From Candidatus Poribacteria bacterium (lineage in GTDB: Bacteria > Poribacteria > WGA-4E > WGA-3G): a DNA stretch of 8,667 nt. The stretch is taken from NCBI GenBank assembly GCA_009835515.1, contig VXXH01000257.1:7188-15854 (forward strand). Reading direction: 5' to 3'. Below are positions 1 through 7,247 of this stretch, in pieces. Numbering within the stretch: position 1 is the stretch's first letter; each line of letters begins with the position of its first letter. The notes under the pieces were generated by a model, which was not told the DNA's origin, made no database searches, and saw only the letters and a list, made by a program, of their open reading frames with translations. Position numbers and translations under genes: made by a program.

Positions 1-323
1 GTCTGATCTTTGGTTTGACGTGCCACAATTTTATCGGGCTTATCGTCATAAAGATAAAGTCCAACGTAGATGGCTTTGTCTGTATAAACGAGACGACCGA
101 TAGATTGAGCTTCTGCCAGTTTTTCAGTGCGTTCGTCGATGAATCCAGTTGCTTGCGGCGCGTCTTGCCAGCAAGCGTCGTCAAGGATACCGTCAATAGT
201 GGGCGGTTGATCCGTTTTTACAGCGGTTAGGTCTTTTTTTATTGTTGTGTCATTTGAAACAGCCATTCGTTGAGAACACATAGTAAGTGTCAAGGTGATA
301 ATGATTAACCAATTTATTTTCAT
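1..323 (-). CDS. Exported CBM9-like / DUF5916-type protein, N-terminal part (cut by left edge)
   Basis: An open frame runs from ATG at 323-321 off the left edge, giving 107 visible residues. The N-terminus MKINWLIIITLTLTMC is a short hydrophobic export signal. Cys16 could be a lipidation site, but Met at -1 makes the lipobox non-canonical. Residues from about 46 (PPTIDGILDDACWQDAP) and from about 79 (LVYTDKAIYVGLYLYDDKPD) match the start of the carbohydrate-binding family 9-like domain found in DUF5916 proteins: an IDG.LD..W strand, then a YD...YVG.. strand followed by D.P..IVAR. DUF5916 proteins are usually several hundred residues long, often with a C-terminal beta-barrel-like region, so most of the gene is missing here. 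The start is firm because an in-frame TAA lies two codons upstream and a GAGGT Shine-Dalgarno sits five bases before ATG. The gene follows a 274-bp spacer and is probably its own transcription unit. The carbohydrate ligand is unknown, and binding is only inferred from the family. Confidence 0.82.
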   Translation of the reverse strand, partial: MKINWLIIITLTLTMCSQRMAVSNDTTIKKDLTAVKTDQPPTIDGILDDACWQDAPQATGFIDERTEKLAEAQSIGRLVYTDKAIYVGLYLYDDKPDKIVARQTKDQ

Positions 324-335
324 TGCTTACCTCAT
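324..335 (-). promoter_or_regulatory. Shine-Dalgarno with overlapping AUG-AGG-UAA mini-ORF
   Basis: On the minus strand the sequence before the ATG at 323 reads ATGAGGTAAGCA. GAGGT (333-329) is a good Shine-Dalgarno five bases from the start. The same bases form a two-codon ORF, AUG (335-333) AGG UAA (329-327), which ends three bases before the real start. The motif is repeated exactly 22 bp upstream (346-357). Ribosome recruitment by the proximal site is well supported. Any effect of the mini-ORF or the second site is inference. Confidence 0.6.
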
Positions 336-367
336 ATTTCTAAGTTGCTTACCTCATATTTCTAAGT
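324..367. repeat. Perfect tandem duplication, two 22-bp units
   Basis: Bases 324-345 and 346-367 are identical 22-bp units, beginning TGCTTACCTC and ending TCTAAGT on the plus strand. On the transcribed minus strand each unit carries GAGGT (a Shine-Dalgarno) and the mini-ORF ATG AGG TAA. The unit nearest the gene ends directly at the start codon of the CBM9-like gene. Two perfect copies suggest a recent slippage or unequal-crossover event. Confidence 0.95.
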
Positions 368-597
368 AAAGAGTGGAAGTACAAACTGTAAAGTAGTCCT
401 TGGAAATCCGCCAAGTGAGTAGCGAGACAATACTTTAGATAGGATTGGCTCCCAAGAACACAGCGGGAAACTTGTGATTCGTACTACAAATGAGGTGCTA
501 AAAAGTTGCACTTTTTTCTTATCAAAGGGAAGGTTTGTGGAAGGGGTGATAGATTCTGGACAATTGCTGATATCTATGGAATGTTATCGATTTCTCT
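368..597. other. Intergenic spacer without a supported gene
   Basis: This is the space between the stop of the last exporter gene and the 22-bp repeats. Small plus-strand open frames start here, but they lack a recognisable product and run antisense into the exporter. An inverted repeat CTTGG/CCAAG (399-403 and 411-415) and a weak A/T hairpin (500-516) are present. The promoter of the CBM9-like gene should lie here, but no box pair stands out. The best is TTGGCG and TACAGT on the minus strand with an 18-base spacer, which is too weak to call. Confidence 0.6.
500..516 (-). terminator. Weak candidate terminator after the exporter operon
   Basis: AAAAAGT (500-506) and ACTTTTT (510-516) form a 7-bp perfect stem with a three-base loop, about 80 bases past the exporter stop codon. 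The stem is almost all A-T and would be unstable. The run of T that follows is part of the stem rather than a separate tail. It is placed where an operon end is expected and is symmetric enough to act on either strand, but the energetic support is poor. Confidence 0.25.
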
Positions 598-2349
598 TCA
601 AGCGTACCATGACGCTTGTGCGTTCCACATTTCGGCGTATAGTCCATCCATGGCAAGTAACTCTTCGTGTGTGCCGTCTTCAACGAGTTGCCCTTCATCT
701 AAAACAAGGATTCTATCGCAGAGGCGGGCGACTCCAAGCCGATGCGAGATGACAAGGGTGGTACGCGATGCGTCTTTGGTGAGCAGTTCTCGGATCATTT
801 CAACTTCGGCGACTGGGTCGATGGCAGCAGTGGGTTCATCGAACACAACGAATTGGCTCTGTCGGAAAAGTCCACGCGCAACGGCGAGGCGCAGCCATTC
901 TCCACCAGACACATCGCGTCCACCGAATTCATGTCCGAGCCAAGTATCGAGTTCTTCTGAGAAAGTGGAACCTGCTCTGTCGAGCGTGTGCCGCATACAG
1001 TTGTCGTCTTGCATGCGATTCAGGTCAGCGAAACCAACGTTGTCTCTGACAGGCAGTAGGAACTTTGTGAAGTCTTGAAAGACAGCACTTGCTGTAGGTT
1101 TTTCAGAAGTTGTATCGTTCTGTGCCCTCTGTGAAAATGTGAGTGTTCCGCTATCTGGTGCGTACAGACCGAGTAATATGTTTGCCAGTGTTGTCTTTCC
1201 TGCGCCATTTTTCCCGACGAGCGCGACGGTTTCACCGGGCGCAATTTTTGCGGTAATCTCTTTGAGGGTCTGCGTCGCTGCGCGCGGGTATTGGAACGAG
1301 AGATCGTTCATGGCAACTGTCATCTCTCTCGCTTCTGAGGTGGGCTGATGTTTTTCTCTTGTATTAGAAACGCTTTCCTCTTTCGCGGATTGCGTTGTGA
1401 ACAGCGTCGCCAGGTCACGTAAGATGCCGCTCTGTTCGGCGAGATTTCCCATGGAGTGTGCCATATATGAGAGAAATCCTTGTAAGCCAGCGGCGGCGGC
1501 AATTTTTTCAGGGTCTCCGCTATGTGCGGTTCGGGCTGCGATGAAAACGATCACGCAATATCCGAGGATAGAACTGAGGTTGGCGAGTGCGTTCCAAGCG
1601 GTTTTCCTTTTCAGTGATCCTATTTCCACCGTAGCGAGCGTATGATATGCGTCTTCCCATTTTGAAAGTAGCCACTGTTGGAGTGTAAAGAGACGCACCT
1701 CTGGGCTGCTGACCCGTTGATAGAGTCGAGCTGCCCACGCTGTCTGTGTTCGGTTAGGACGTGCTGCTGCTCGATCTCGTTCGAGTTCAAGTCTCGCAAT
1801 GGGCTTCCTTGTGAAGAGAATAATGGCGGAACTGACGAGCAAAGCGATCATACACCATATATTACGACTTATAATGAGGGCCGCGCCCAACAGTCCGCAC
1901 ACGCCTGCAACACTATGGACATTTGCCAAAACACTCTGAAACCAGCTGACAACGCGATCACTGAAACCTTGGGTTGCCCGGCTAAGATTATCGTGAAAGT
2001 CAGCATCCAAAAAATGGAGGAGCGGTGTCTGTCCAGCTTGACGCAGAAGATCTTCTTGGAAATGTAGCACAGCTTTATTGGAGAACCACATCTGTGTTAC
2101 ACCGTTGAAAACATCGGTTAATATCTCCAAGATCATTAGCAGGAGATAAACCCCCATCCATAAAAAGAGTCCTTCAGCGTTTATTAACGCGTTTGTGAAT
2201 CCGGCGATGATGAGCGGCGAAAAACCGTGACATCCCGCGTTTATCAAACGGAGCTGAAGGATGACAAGGAGCGGAAATGGGGAAATCCGTATAAATTGCC
2301 AGATTAAGCGAAGAACCGCACGTCGCGGTAATGTGTTTGTATTTCTCAT
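598..2349 (-). CDS. ABC exporter half-transporter (membrane domain + ATPase), second of a pair
   Basis: This 583-residue protein pumps a substrate across the inner membrane using ATP; the substrate is not predictable. The N-terminal half (to about residue 320) is a poorly conserved ABC exporter membrane domain with hydrophobic segments near 18-55, 62-80, 145-180 and 258-275. The ATPase half has aromatic Tyr354 (A-loop), Walker A GKNGAGKT (379-386), Q-loop Gln425, signature VSGGE (480-484), Walker B VVFDE with catalytic Glu505, D-loop AID and switch His536, so the site looks intact. No C39 peptidase domain precedes it. Start choice: the frame can open at GTG 2358, but ATG at 2349 overlaps the TGA of the preceding exporter as ATGA, which is the usual coupled arrangement. 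Similar length and identical motif spacing to that neighbour, and a shared YAEM..AQ..WY C-terminus, indicate an ancient duplication and a likely heterodimer. Specificity such as lipid, peptide or drug is unknown. Confidence 0.9.
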   Translation of the reverse strand: MRNTNTLPRRAVLRLIWQFIRISPFPLLVILQLRLINAGCHGFSPLIIAGFTNALINAEGLFLWMGVYLLLMILEILTDVFNGVTQMWFSNKAVLHFQEDLLRQAGQTPLLHFLDADFHDNLSRATQGFSDRVVSWFQSVLANVHSVAGVCGLLGAALIISRNIWCMIALLVSSAIILFTRKPIARLELERDRAAARPNRTQTAWAARLYQRVSSPEVRLFTLQQWLLSKWEDAYHTLATVEIGSLKRKTAWNALANLSSILGYCVIVFIAARTAHSGDPEKIAAAAGLQGFLSYMAHSMGNLAEQSGILRDLATLFTTQSAKEESVSNTREKHQPTSEAREMTVAMNDLSFQYPRAATQTLKEITAKIAPGETVALVGKNGAGKTTLANILLGLYAPDSGTLTFSQRAQNDTTSEKPTASAVFQDFTKFLLPVRDNVGFADLNRMQDDNCMRHTLDRAGSTFSEELDTWLGHEFGGRDVSGGEWLRLAVARGLFRQSQFVVFDEPTAAIDPVAEVEMIRELLTKDASRTTLVISHRLGVARLCDRILVLDEGQLVEDGTHEELLAMDGLYAEMWNAQASWYA

Positions 2350-2360
2350 TGATACCACTC
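2346..2360 (-). promoter_or_regulatory. ATGA stop-start overlap with partial Shine-Dalgarno
   Basis: The TGA of the first exporter (2348-2346) and the ATG of the second (2349-2347) share bases as ATGA. A partial Shine-Dalgarno GAGTGG lies at 2360-2355, five bases before the ATG. This geometry favours translational coupling, which suits two subunits needed in equal amount. It is the reason for preferring ATG 2349 over GTG 2358. Confidence 0.6.
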
Positions 2361-4112
2361 ACTTTGGGCTGCGAACATTTCAGCGTATTTTCGATTTTGC
2401 TGTAGGAGTTCAGCGGGATTTCCGATTTCTGCAATGTACCCGTTATCCAAAACAACAACGCGATCGGCAAGCCGTGTGGGTCCGAGTCGATGGGCGATGA
2501 GCAGGGCAGTTTTACCCTCTACTAATTCAACGAACTGTTGAAAAATTTCCAACTCAGCGAGCGGATCAAGGGCTGCCGTGGGTTCATCAAAAATGACAAA
2601 TTCGCCTCCTTCTTTAGTCAGACTTCGGGCGATAGCGACGCGTTGCCATTCGCCACCGGAGAAATCTACACCCCCGAATTCGGGACCTAAAAACGAATTT
2701 AGCGGGAACTTTTCTACTGGCAAGCCGACTTGGGTTAAGACCGCCTCAACGTAGGCATCGGTGGCATCAGCACTGTCCAAAACCAAATTTTCTTGTAGGG
2801 TGGCCGGATAGCGTGCCGGATGCTGAAAAACTGCGGTGCAAGCGCGTCGGAGGTCTTCGGATGGGATTGTGGCGATATTTATACCGTCTATTGTGACGTG
2901 TCCTGTCGTTGGAGAACGTAAGCCTGCTAAGATGTGCGCTAAAGTCGTTTTTCCTGCACCATTTTCACCGACTATAGCGAGAATTTCACCTGGATGAATA
3001 TCAATGTTAATATCGGAGAGCGCGTCTGTGTTTGCCCCCGGGTAACGATACGCGACATCATACAAACGGATACCCTCACGTATCGGGTGAGGATAGGGTG
3101 TACGTTTTGTAGGAGAATCTTCATCTTGGTCTCTTCCTAACAGATCGCGAAGGTCTTCTCCGTAACCAGCGTGTTGGACAAAACCAATGATGAAATGCTG
3201 CATGGAATTCATACCGGCAGTGATATTCCGAAGTGCGGTTAGCACCAAAGCGGCGAGTCCGGCTTCGGTCCTTCCCTGCGAAAGGGATGTAACGAGTAAT
3301 GCCCCAGCGATGATGGCTACGAAAATAAACACTTGGAAGATACCTTGGGAGGCATTTTGAAAGTCGATACGCAAGCGTTCCCGAAGATATTGGGCGAGGA
3401 TCGTCCGCCAGCGGTGGAGAAGGGTTTCGCCGATGGACCATAAACGGATTTCGGGGGCACTGCGTCGTCTTGTTAGAAGTTGGGCGTAGTAATCCGCGAG
3501 TCGTTTGTTGCGTGTATTTTCCACCTCAAAGTGGCGTACGCGCGCCCCCATCCGAATTTCAAAAACTCGCAGCAATATCGCGCCGCTGATGATGATGGCG
3601 GGGATCCATATTGAAATCAGTCCTAAAACAACGGTACTGGTGAGTAGGACTGGGATAAATTCAATAAGGCTCAGACCATTCTGCATCAATTGGACAACGC
3701 TCGAATCCCCTCTGGCAAGGACGCGATTGATGAGGTCATGCGATTCTTCGTCGTCAAACGCTTCCAGTGGCAGTTTGCCTGTCTTTTGTAAGGCAGCACG
3801 CTGCAAAGTAAAACCCGCCCTAATGCGGAGTTGTTCGCGCAGAAGTGGGAGGAGTGTCGAAATCGCCTGCTCTATGAAAAAGAGGAAACAGAGCACAGCC
3901 AGCCATGGGATAGCACTGTTTATAAGGTCTGCATCGACGAGGGTGTTAACGGTTTCTCGTAGCACGAGGAGCTGGGCTGCGCCGGCACCTGCGTTGATGA
4001 GGACAAGAATTATCCACACTGTAGCGATAAAAGGCGATGCTTTCAACACTCGTGCGAACAGCCAGAGTAAGTCTCGAAATGAAGGACGGGTTAGTTTTAC
4101 TTTGTCCGACAT
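2346..4112 (-). CDS. ABC exporter half-transporter (membrane domain + ATPase), first of a pair
   Basis: This 588-residue fused membrane-ATPase subunit of an ABC exporter acts in the cytoplasmic membrane. Hydrophobic segments near 22-50, 66-90, 148-183, 255-278 and 283-310 make up the membrane domain. The ATPase begins near 345. It has A-loop Tyr357, Walker A GENGAGKT (382-389), Q-loop Gln430, signature FSGGE (484-488), Walker B FVIFDE with catalytic Glu510, D-loop ALD (514-516) and switch His541. An EFGG segment just before the signature occupies the place of the exporter X-loop and is also present in the partner. All catalytic residues are present, so unlike many heterodimeric exporters neither site is visibly degenerate. 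ATG 4112 is preceded by a full GGAGGT. The gene starts 41 bases after the second ABC-2 permease with no terminator between, and overlaps the next exporter by four bases. A homodimer is possible, but the coupled paralogue makes a heterodimer more likely. Confidence 0.92.
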   Translation of the reverse strand: MSDKVKLTRPSFRDLLWLFARVLKASPFIATVWIILVLINAGAGAAQLLVLRETVNTLVDADLINSAIPWLAVLCFLFFIEQAISTLLPLLREQLRIRAGFTLQRAALQKTGKLPLEAFDDEESHDLINRVLARGDSSVVQLMQNGLSLIEFIPVLLTSTVVLGLISIWIPAIIISGAILLRVFEIRMGARVRHFEVENTRNKRLADYYAQLLTRRRSAPEIRLWSIGETLLHRWRTILAQYLRERLRIDFQNASQGIFQVFIFVAIIAGALLVTSLSQGRTEAGLAALVLTALRNITAGMNSMQHFIIGFVQHAGYGEDLRDLLGRDQDEDSPTKRTPYPHPIREGIRLYDVAYRYPGANTDALSDINIDIHPGEILAIVGENGAGKTTLAHILAGLRSPTTGHVTIDGINIATIPSEDLRRACTAVFQHPARYPATLQENLVLDSADATDAYVEAVLTQVGLPVEKFPLNSFLGPEFGGVDFSGGEWQRVAIARSLTKEGGEFVIFDEPTAALDPLAELEIFQQFVELVEGKTALLIAHRLGPTRLADRVVVLDNGYIAEIGNPAELLQQNRKYAEMFAAQSEWYQ

Positions 4113-4140
4113 GGTTTTTTGTCTACCTCCGATATAGGAG
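4113..4140 (-). promoter_or_regulatory. Strong Shine-Dalgarno for the exporter pair
   Basis: GGAGGT lies at 4130-4125 on the minus strand, 12 bases from ATG 4112. It is the strongest ribosome-binding site in the window. Directly upstream, CTCC (4140-4137) can pair with GGAG (4130-4127) across a six-base loop, so a short 4-bp hairpin could mask part of the site. The stem is small and may be chance. Confidence 0.6.
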
Positions 4141-4153
4141 CCTTACGTCATAT

Positions 4154-5617
4154 CTACTTCAAATCGCTTTTCATAAAAGAAATCTGTGCGATAATAAAGA
4201 ATAGCAGATTAAACAGCACCAACAAACCGACTTGGGATAACACGCTGCGGTAAGAGATCTGTTCCTCAAAAACCGGCACAGCGTCCAAATTCACCGGTTT
4301 CTGAGATAACCCCTCCCTTACAGGATAGATATGTAGGCTTTCTGGATCATCCTGATCTTCCGCTTTAATGAAGTCTATGAACGTCTGCCGATAACGACGC
4401 GCTTGTTTGACAAAATTCATATAACTCACGATACTTGTGTTCGCCAGCCCTTCCATCGCATATTGGAAAGTCGCTATCGGAGAGATTTGGGTGAGGTCGC
4501 GGGCGAGTTGTACTTGCTTAAATTGCTGGTCGATGTGCCCATCTGAAAACCGAGTTTTCGTCTCTACTTCTTTGGCAAGGAAATCTGCCCAAAGGCGCGT
4601 GGCTTTGGGATTTTCGGCAGATGCTGCCTTGCTTAACTTAGGCAGAATATCTTCGGCGTTATTAAAGGGGTCGTATTCAGCATACAACTGTCCTAATTGT
4701 GCATGTTTCTGCCTCAAAACTTCGTCAACGGATGGAATCGGATTCAGATTACCCACAAAAGTTCCGAGTAGACTTGGAAAAATAAACGCCAAAAAAACCC
4801 AAGTGAGCAAGAGCCATACTAAGCTTGTAATGGCGTTTGAGACACGACTGGAGAAAAAAAGCCCGAGAAAGATAAAAATGGAAACGAGCAATGCAAATAA
4901 CCCCACCATCCCCAAAATACGTAGCCAATGTTCAGACGCAAAGGGAATATTTCCCAAGAAATAGATGGTGAGTAGATTTATTAGGATACTTATGATAAGG
5001 GGTAGAAAGACTGTCACAAAAGCACCGAGATATTTTCCCAACAACACCTGTCCACGTGATACTGCATTCGACATCATAAGGCTCAGCGTGCCACGCGCTC
5101 GTTCTCCGGCAATAGCATCGAAAGTAAGCAAGATCGCAAAGAAACTCATCAAAATACCGATGAAGACCCAGTCGATTTTGATGCGTTGTATCACGTTACC
5201 ACCCTTATTCTGCAAGGGATACTCTAATATCCATGGAGGTCTCCACTGGTAACCTTCAACCAATTCATCATAACCGGCTCGGCTGAGCATTCCGACATTC
5301 TGCATTGTGACAGCGCGCGGTACAAATTTATCCGCTCCATCGGCACAGAAAGTCAACCGGTTAGGACGCTTCGGAATCTCTCCAGGTCCTATCAGTGCCA
5401 ATTCCGCCAGCCCTTTATTCGCGAAATCTTCGATGTGATCCCTATTTTGCGCAACTTGTTGGTTATAGGTGTTAACTTGCGCGGTATAACTGTAACCACC
5501 CAAACTGTATATTAGCGAGTTTGCCACAAACAGGAGGGGTAGTATAATTATTATCAAAGCGAATCGCAGGGTTGTGAGATTGTGGTATATCTCTTTGAAT
5601 GCTATCTGCCAAATCAT
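4154..5617 (-). CDS. ABC-2 type transporter permease, second of a pair
   Basis: This 487-residue integral membrane protein is the channel part of an ABC-2 transporter. Hydrophobic segments lie near 17-38, 149-170, 198-220, 235-256, 262-283 and 459-480. The family hallmark after the second helix, GERARGTLSLMMSNAVSRGQ followed by LLGKYLG (171-198), is the cytoplasmic coupling region that docks an ATPase. Soluble stretches of about 110 residues (39-148) and 175 residues (284-458) separate the membrane segments. The layout resembles ABC-2 permeases with DUF3526-like insertions, as seen beside gliding-type and nitrous-oxide-type ABC systems. ATG 5617 has GAGGAA at 5632-5627. It starts 18 bases after the previous permease stop, and the two share overall architecture and a C-terminal SF(L/M)(R/K).DL motif, so they likely form a heterodimeric channel. 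There is no ATPase domain, so a partner is required. The substrate is unknown. Confidence 0.87.
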   Translation of the reverse strand: MIWQIAFKEIYHNLTTLRFALIIIILPLLFVANSLIYSLGGYSYTAQVNTYNQQVAQNRDHIEDFANKGLAELALIGPGEIPKRPNRLTFCADGADKFVPRAVTMQNVGMLSRAGYDELVEGYQWRPPWILEYPLQNKGGNVIQRIKIDWVFIGILMSFFAILLTFDAIAGERARGTLSLMMSNAVSRGQVLLGKYLGAFVTVFLPLIISILINLLTIYFLGNIPFASEHWLRILGMVGLFALLVSIFIFLGLFFSSRVSNAITSLVWLLLTWVFLAFIFPSLLGTFVGNLNPIPSVDEVLRQKHAQLGQLYAEYDPFNNAEDILPKLSKAASAENPKATRLWADFLAKEVETKTRFSDGHIDQQFKQVQLARDLTQISPIATFQYAMEGLANTSIVSYMNFVKQARRYRQTFIDFIKAEDQDDPESLHIYPVREGLSQKPVNLDAVPVFEEQISYRSVLSQVGLLVLFNLLFFIIAQISFMKSDLK

Positions 5618-5635
5618 CTGTCTTGATTCCTCGTC

Positions 5636-7180
5636 TTAACCTAAATCATATCGTAGAAAGGACACATAAGCTGCCATGAATAAAACGACATTCCATGCTA
5701 ATAATATCAAAATATCTATGTAGGCGCGGGATAAACTGTCGGAAAGTGAAAGCCGCCGGTCCTGGAAAACAGGCAAATATGTTAGATCAGCGGGACCTTG
5801 ATCATTAGAAAACCACGCCCGAGAAGTAAACGCCTTTTCATCTTTCAAATATTCAACGATTTTACGCTTATAGGCTCTGGAGTCCTGAATAAAATTGTTA
5901 TAACTCTGTCGGTCTGTCCCCGCTATTGCTCCGATAGCAAAGTGATATACATCCGCAAAGGAGATACGAGAAAGAGCATCTGCGAACTTGGCATTCCTCT
6001 CTCGTTGCTCCGCAGGTTTATTGAGAACTTCCTCCACTTTATCCGCATACGCAATCCGAAGCGGTTCCTGATAGCCTAAAATCTCTTGAAAGATAGAGGT
6101 ATCCGCTTTGTCAACATCCCTGATAATGTAACCTTCTAATAAATGTAAGTTATGCATCCCGTACGAAAAAAACGTAACAAAGCGATTAGTTCTTTCTGAA
6201 TCCGCCCCAGGTTCCCAAGAAATTGAATCCTGCAGGTTTTCGTAACCCCTCCGTTTGATGTAAGTATCCCGTTCTTTTCTGAACTGATCCCACACATCGC
6301 CAGCGGAACGGACAAACTTTGCCTCAGGCTTGGACTGATAGGGTGGAAATTTCTCGACAACAATCGTCGCCATATTTGAATGAACGATTGTTAGCATCAC
6401 CCAAATAACCATCGAAAGGATTAAAGTTGTCGCAGGCGACTTTGTCCAAATTGATAGAAGCAATCCTAAAAGATACCATGTTGACACGTACAACAGCGAG
6501 ACGGCAAATATCAGCACAATATGTGAAATATCGTTCCCATCAAAAGCAGTCACACGGGAAGAAAGCGCGATGACCAGTGCCACGATTAAACTTATCAAAA
6601 CAATAGGAAACAGCGATAACATCCCGCCGAGGTATTTTCCCAGCACTATCATATCTCTTGGTATCGCATTGGATAACACGAGTTTCAATGTGCCGTCTTC
6701 TCTCTCTCCTGAAATTGTATTGAAGGCAAATAGAATCGCTAAGGCACTAAGTATGATTTTGAAGATAAAAACCACATCAATGGTTAGGAACATTGACAGG
6801 AAAGAATTGTCTGCACCCCGTTTCTCCGCTGGTTCACCCATTATAGGGAAGGTGAGTTCAAAGACAGGCTTAGCCAGTTCAATGGTGACCGTATTTGCGC
6901 CGAAGTTCTCCGCCCCTACGTTAAAGATACCTAAAGGATTCGGTTTCCTGTGTGTTCTCGGTTTAATGTTGTAATAGAGATTCCATTCTTGCGCTTCCGC
7001 TTTTGCTTCTCGGATGGCAGCGTTATACCCTGTTAAACGTTTTTCGTAATCATCCACTTGGACGAAAACAGCAACAGCTGTTGAGAGCAGACAGACGATA
7101 AGCCCAATCATAAATCGGGAGGTTAACACATTTGAGACGAATTCTCGCTGGATAACAAGCCAAAGCGTATGCATTAACAT
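5636..7180 (-). CDS. ABC-2 type transporter permease, first of a pair
   Basis: This 514-residue permease has the same architecture as its downstream neighbour. Hydrophobic segments lie near 23-42, 131-154, 185-207, 220-244, 250-270 and 482-505. The coupling-region hallmark SGEREDGTLKLVLSNAIPRD, then VLGKYLGG, sits at 157-187. Soluble insertions occupy about 43-130 and 271-480; the second is charged and probably helical. Two starts are possible. ATG 7180 has AAGGTG at good distance, while ATG 7174, two codons in, has GAGG seven bases upstream. The N-terminal reading MHTLWLVIQREF from 7174 is equally good. The gene follows the complete DUF5694 gene after 67 bases with no obvious terminator. It has no ATP-binding motif and no stand-alone ATPase gene adjoins it in this window, which is unusual because these permeases generally sit next to one. 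Export of a small molecule or peptide is possible, but nothing in the sequence decides it. Confidence 0.88.
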   Translation of the reverse strand: MLMHTLWLVIQREFVSNVLTSRFMIGLIVCLLSTAVAVFVQVDDYEKRLTGYNAAIREAKAEAQEWNLYYNIKPRTHRKPNPLGIFNVGAENFGANTVTIELAKPVFELTFPIMGEPAEKRGADNSFLSMFLTIDVVFIFKIILSALAILFAFNTISGEREDGTLKLVLSNAIPRDMIVLGKYLGGMLSLFPIVLISLIVALVIALSSRVTAFDGNDISHIVLIFAVSLLYVSTWYLLGLLLSIWTKSPATTLILSMVIWVMLTIVHSNMATIVVEKFPPYQSKPEAKFVRSAGDVWDQFRKERDTYIKRRGYENLQDSISWEPGADSERTNRFVTFFSYGMHNLHLLEGYIIRDVDKADTSIFQEILGYQEPLRIAYADKVEEVLNKPAEQRERNAKFADALSRISFADVYHFAIGAIAGTDRQSYNNFIQDSRAYKRKIVEYLKDEKAFTSRAWFSNDQGPADLTYLPVFQDRRLSLSDSLSRAYIDILILLAWNVVLFMAAYVSFLRYDLG

Positions 7181-7247
7181 GCCTCATCACCTTTATCGGT
7201 AAGAACGATTTGTGATTACAGCTCCTCTGGATAACAGGGTAAGAAGT
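7181..7247. other. Short spacer between DUF5694 gene and permease pair
   Basis: These 67 bases hold no stem-loop with a T tail and no clear promoter boxes on the minus strand. They contain the AAGGTG/GAGG ribosome-binding bases of the permease. Read-through from the DUF5694 gene into the permeases is therefore plausible. Confidence 0.4.

Noticed and set aside
15..230. 71-residue plus-strand open frame at the left edge
   Set aside because: Opposite to the CBM9-like coding frame, which carries an export signal and recognisable domain motifs.
324..367. CRISPR array
   Set aside because: The two 22-bp copies are directly adjacent with no spacer, so this is a simple tandem duplication.
399..415. 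CTTGG/CCAAG inverted repeat as an operator
   Set aside because: Five-base arms with a seven-base centre are expected by chance at this length, and there is no supported promoter next to it.
506..1078. 190-residue plus-strand open frame
   Set aside because: Antisense to the ATPase end of the second exporter. The product is Ser/Arg/Pro-rich with no recognisable family, typical of a shadow frame.
2356..2358. GTG start for the second exporter
   Set aside because: ATG at 2349 forms a standard ATGA overlap with the preceding stop and has a partial Shine-Dalgarno. The three extra residues add nothing conserved.
3505..4137. 210-residue plus-strand open frame
   Set aside because: Lies opposite the membrane domain of the first exporter. 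Its Ser/Arg-rich composition and lack of domain mark it as a shadow of the true gene.
4437..4964. 175-residue plus-strand open frame
   Set aside because: Antisense to the second ABC-2 permease, with no plausible product. The minus-strand reading has clear helices and the ABC-2 motif.
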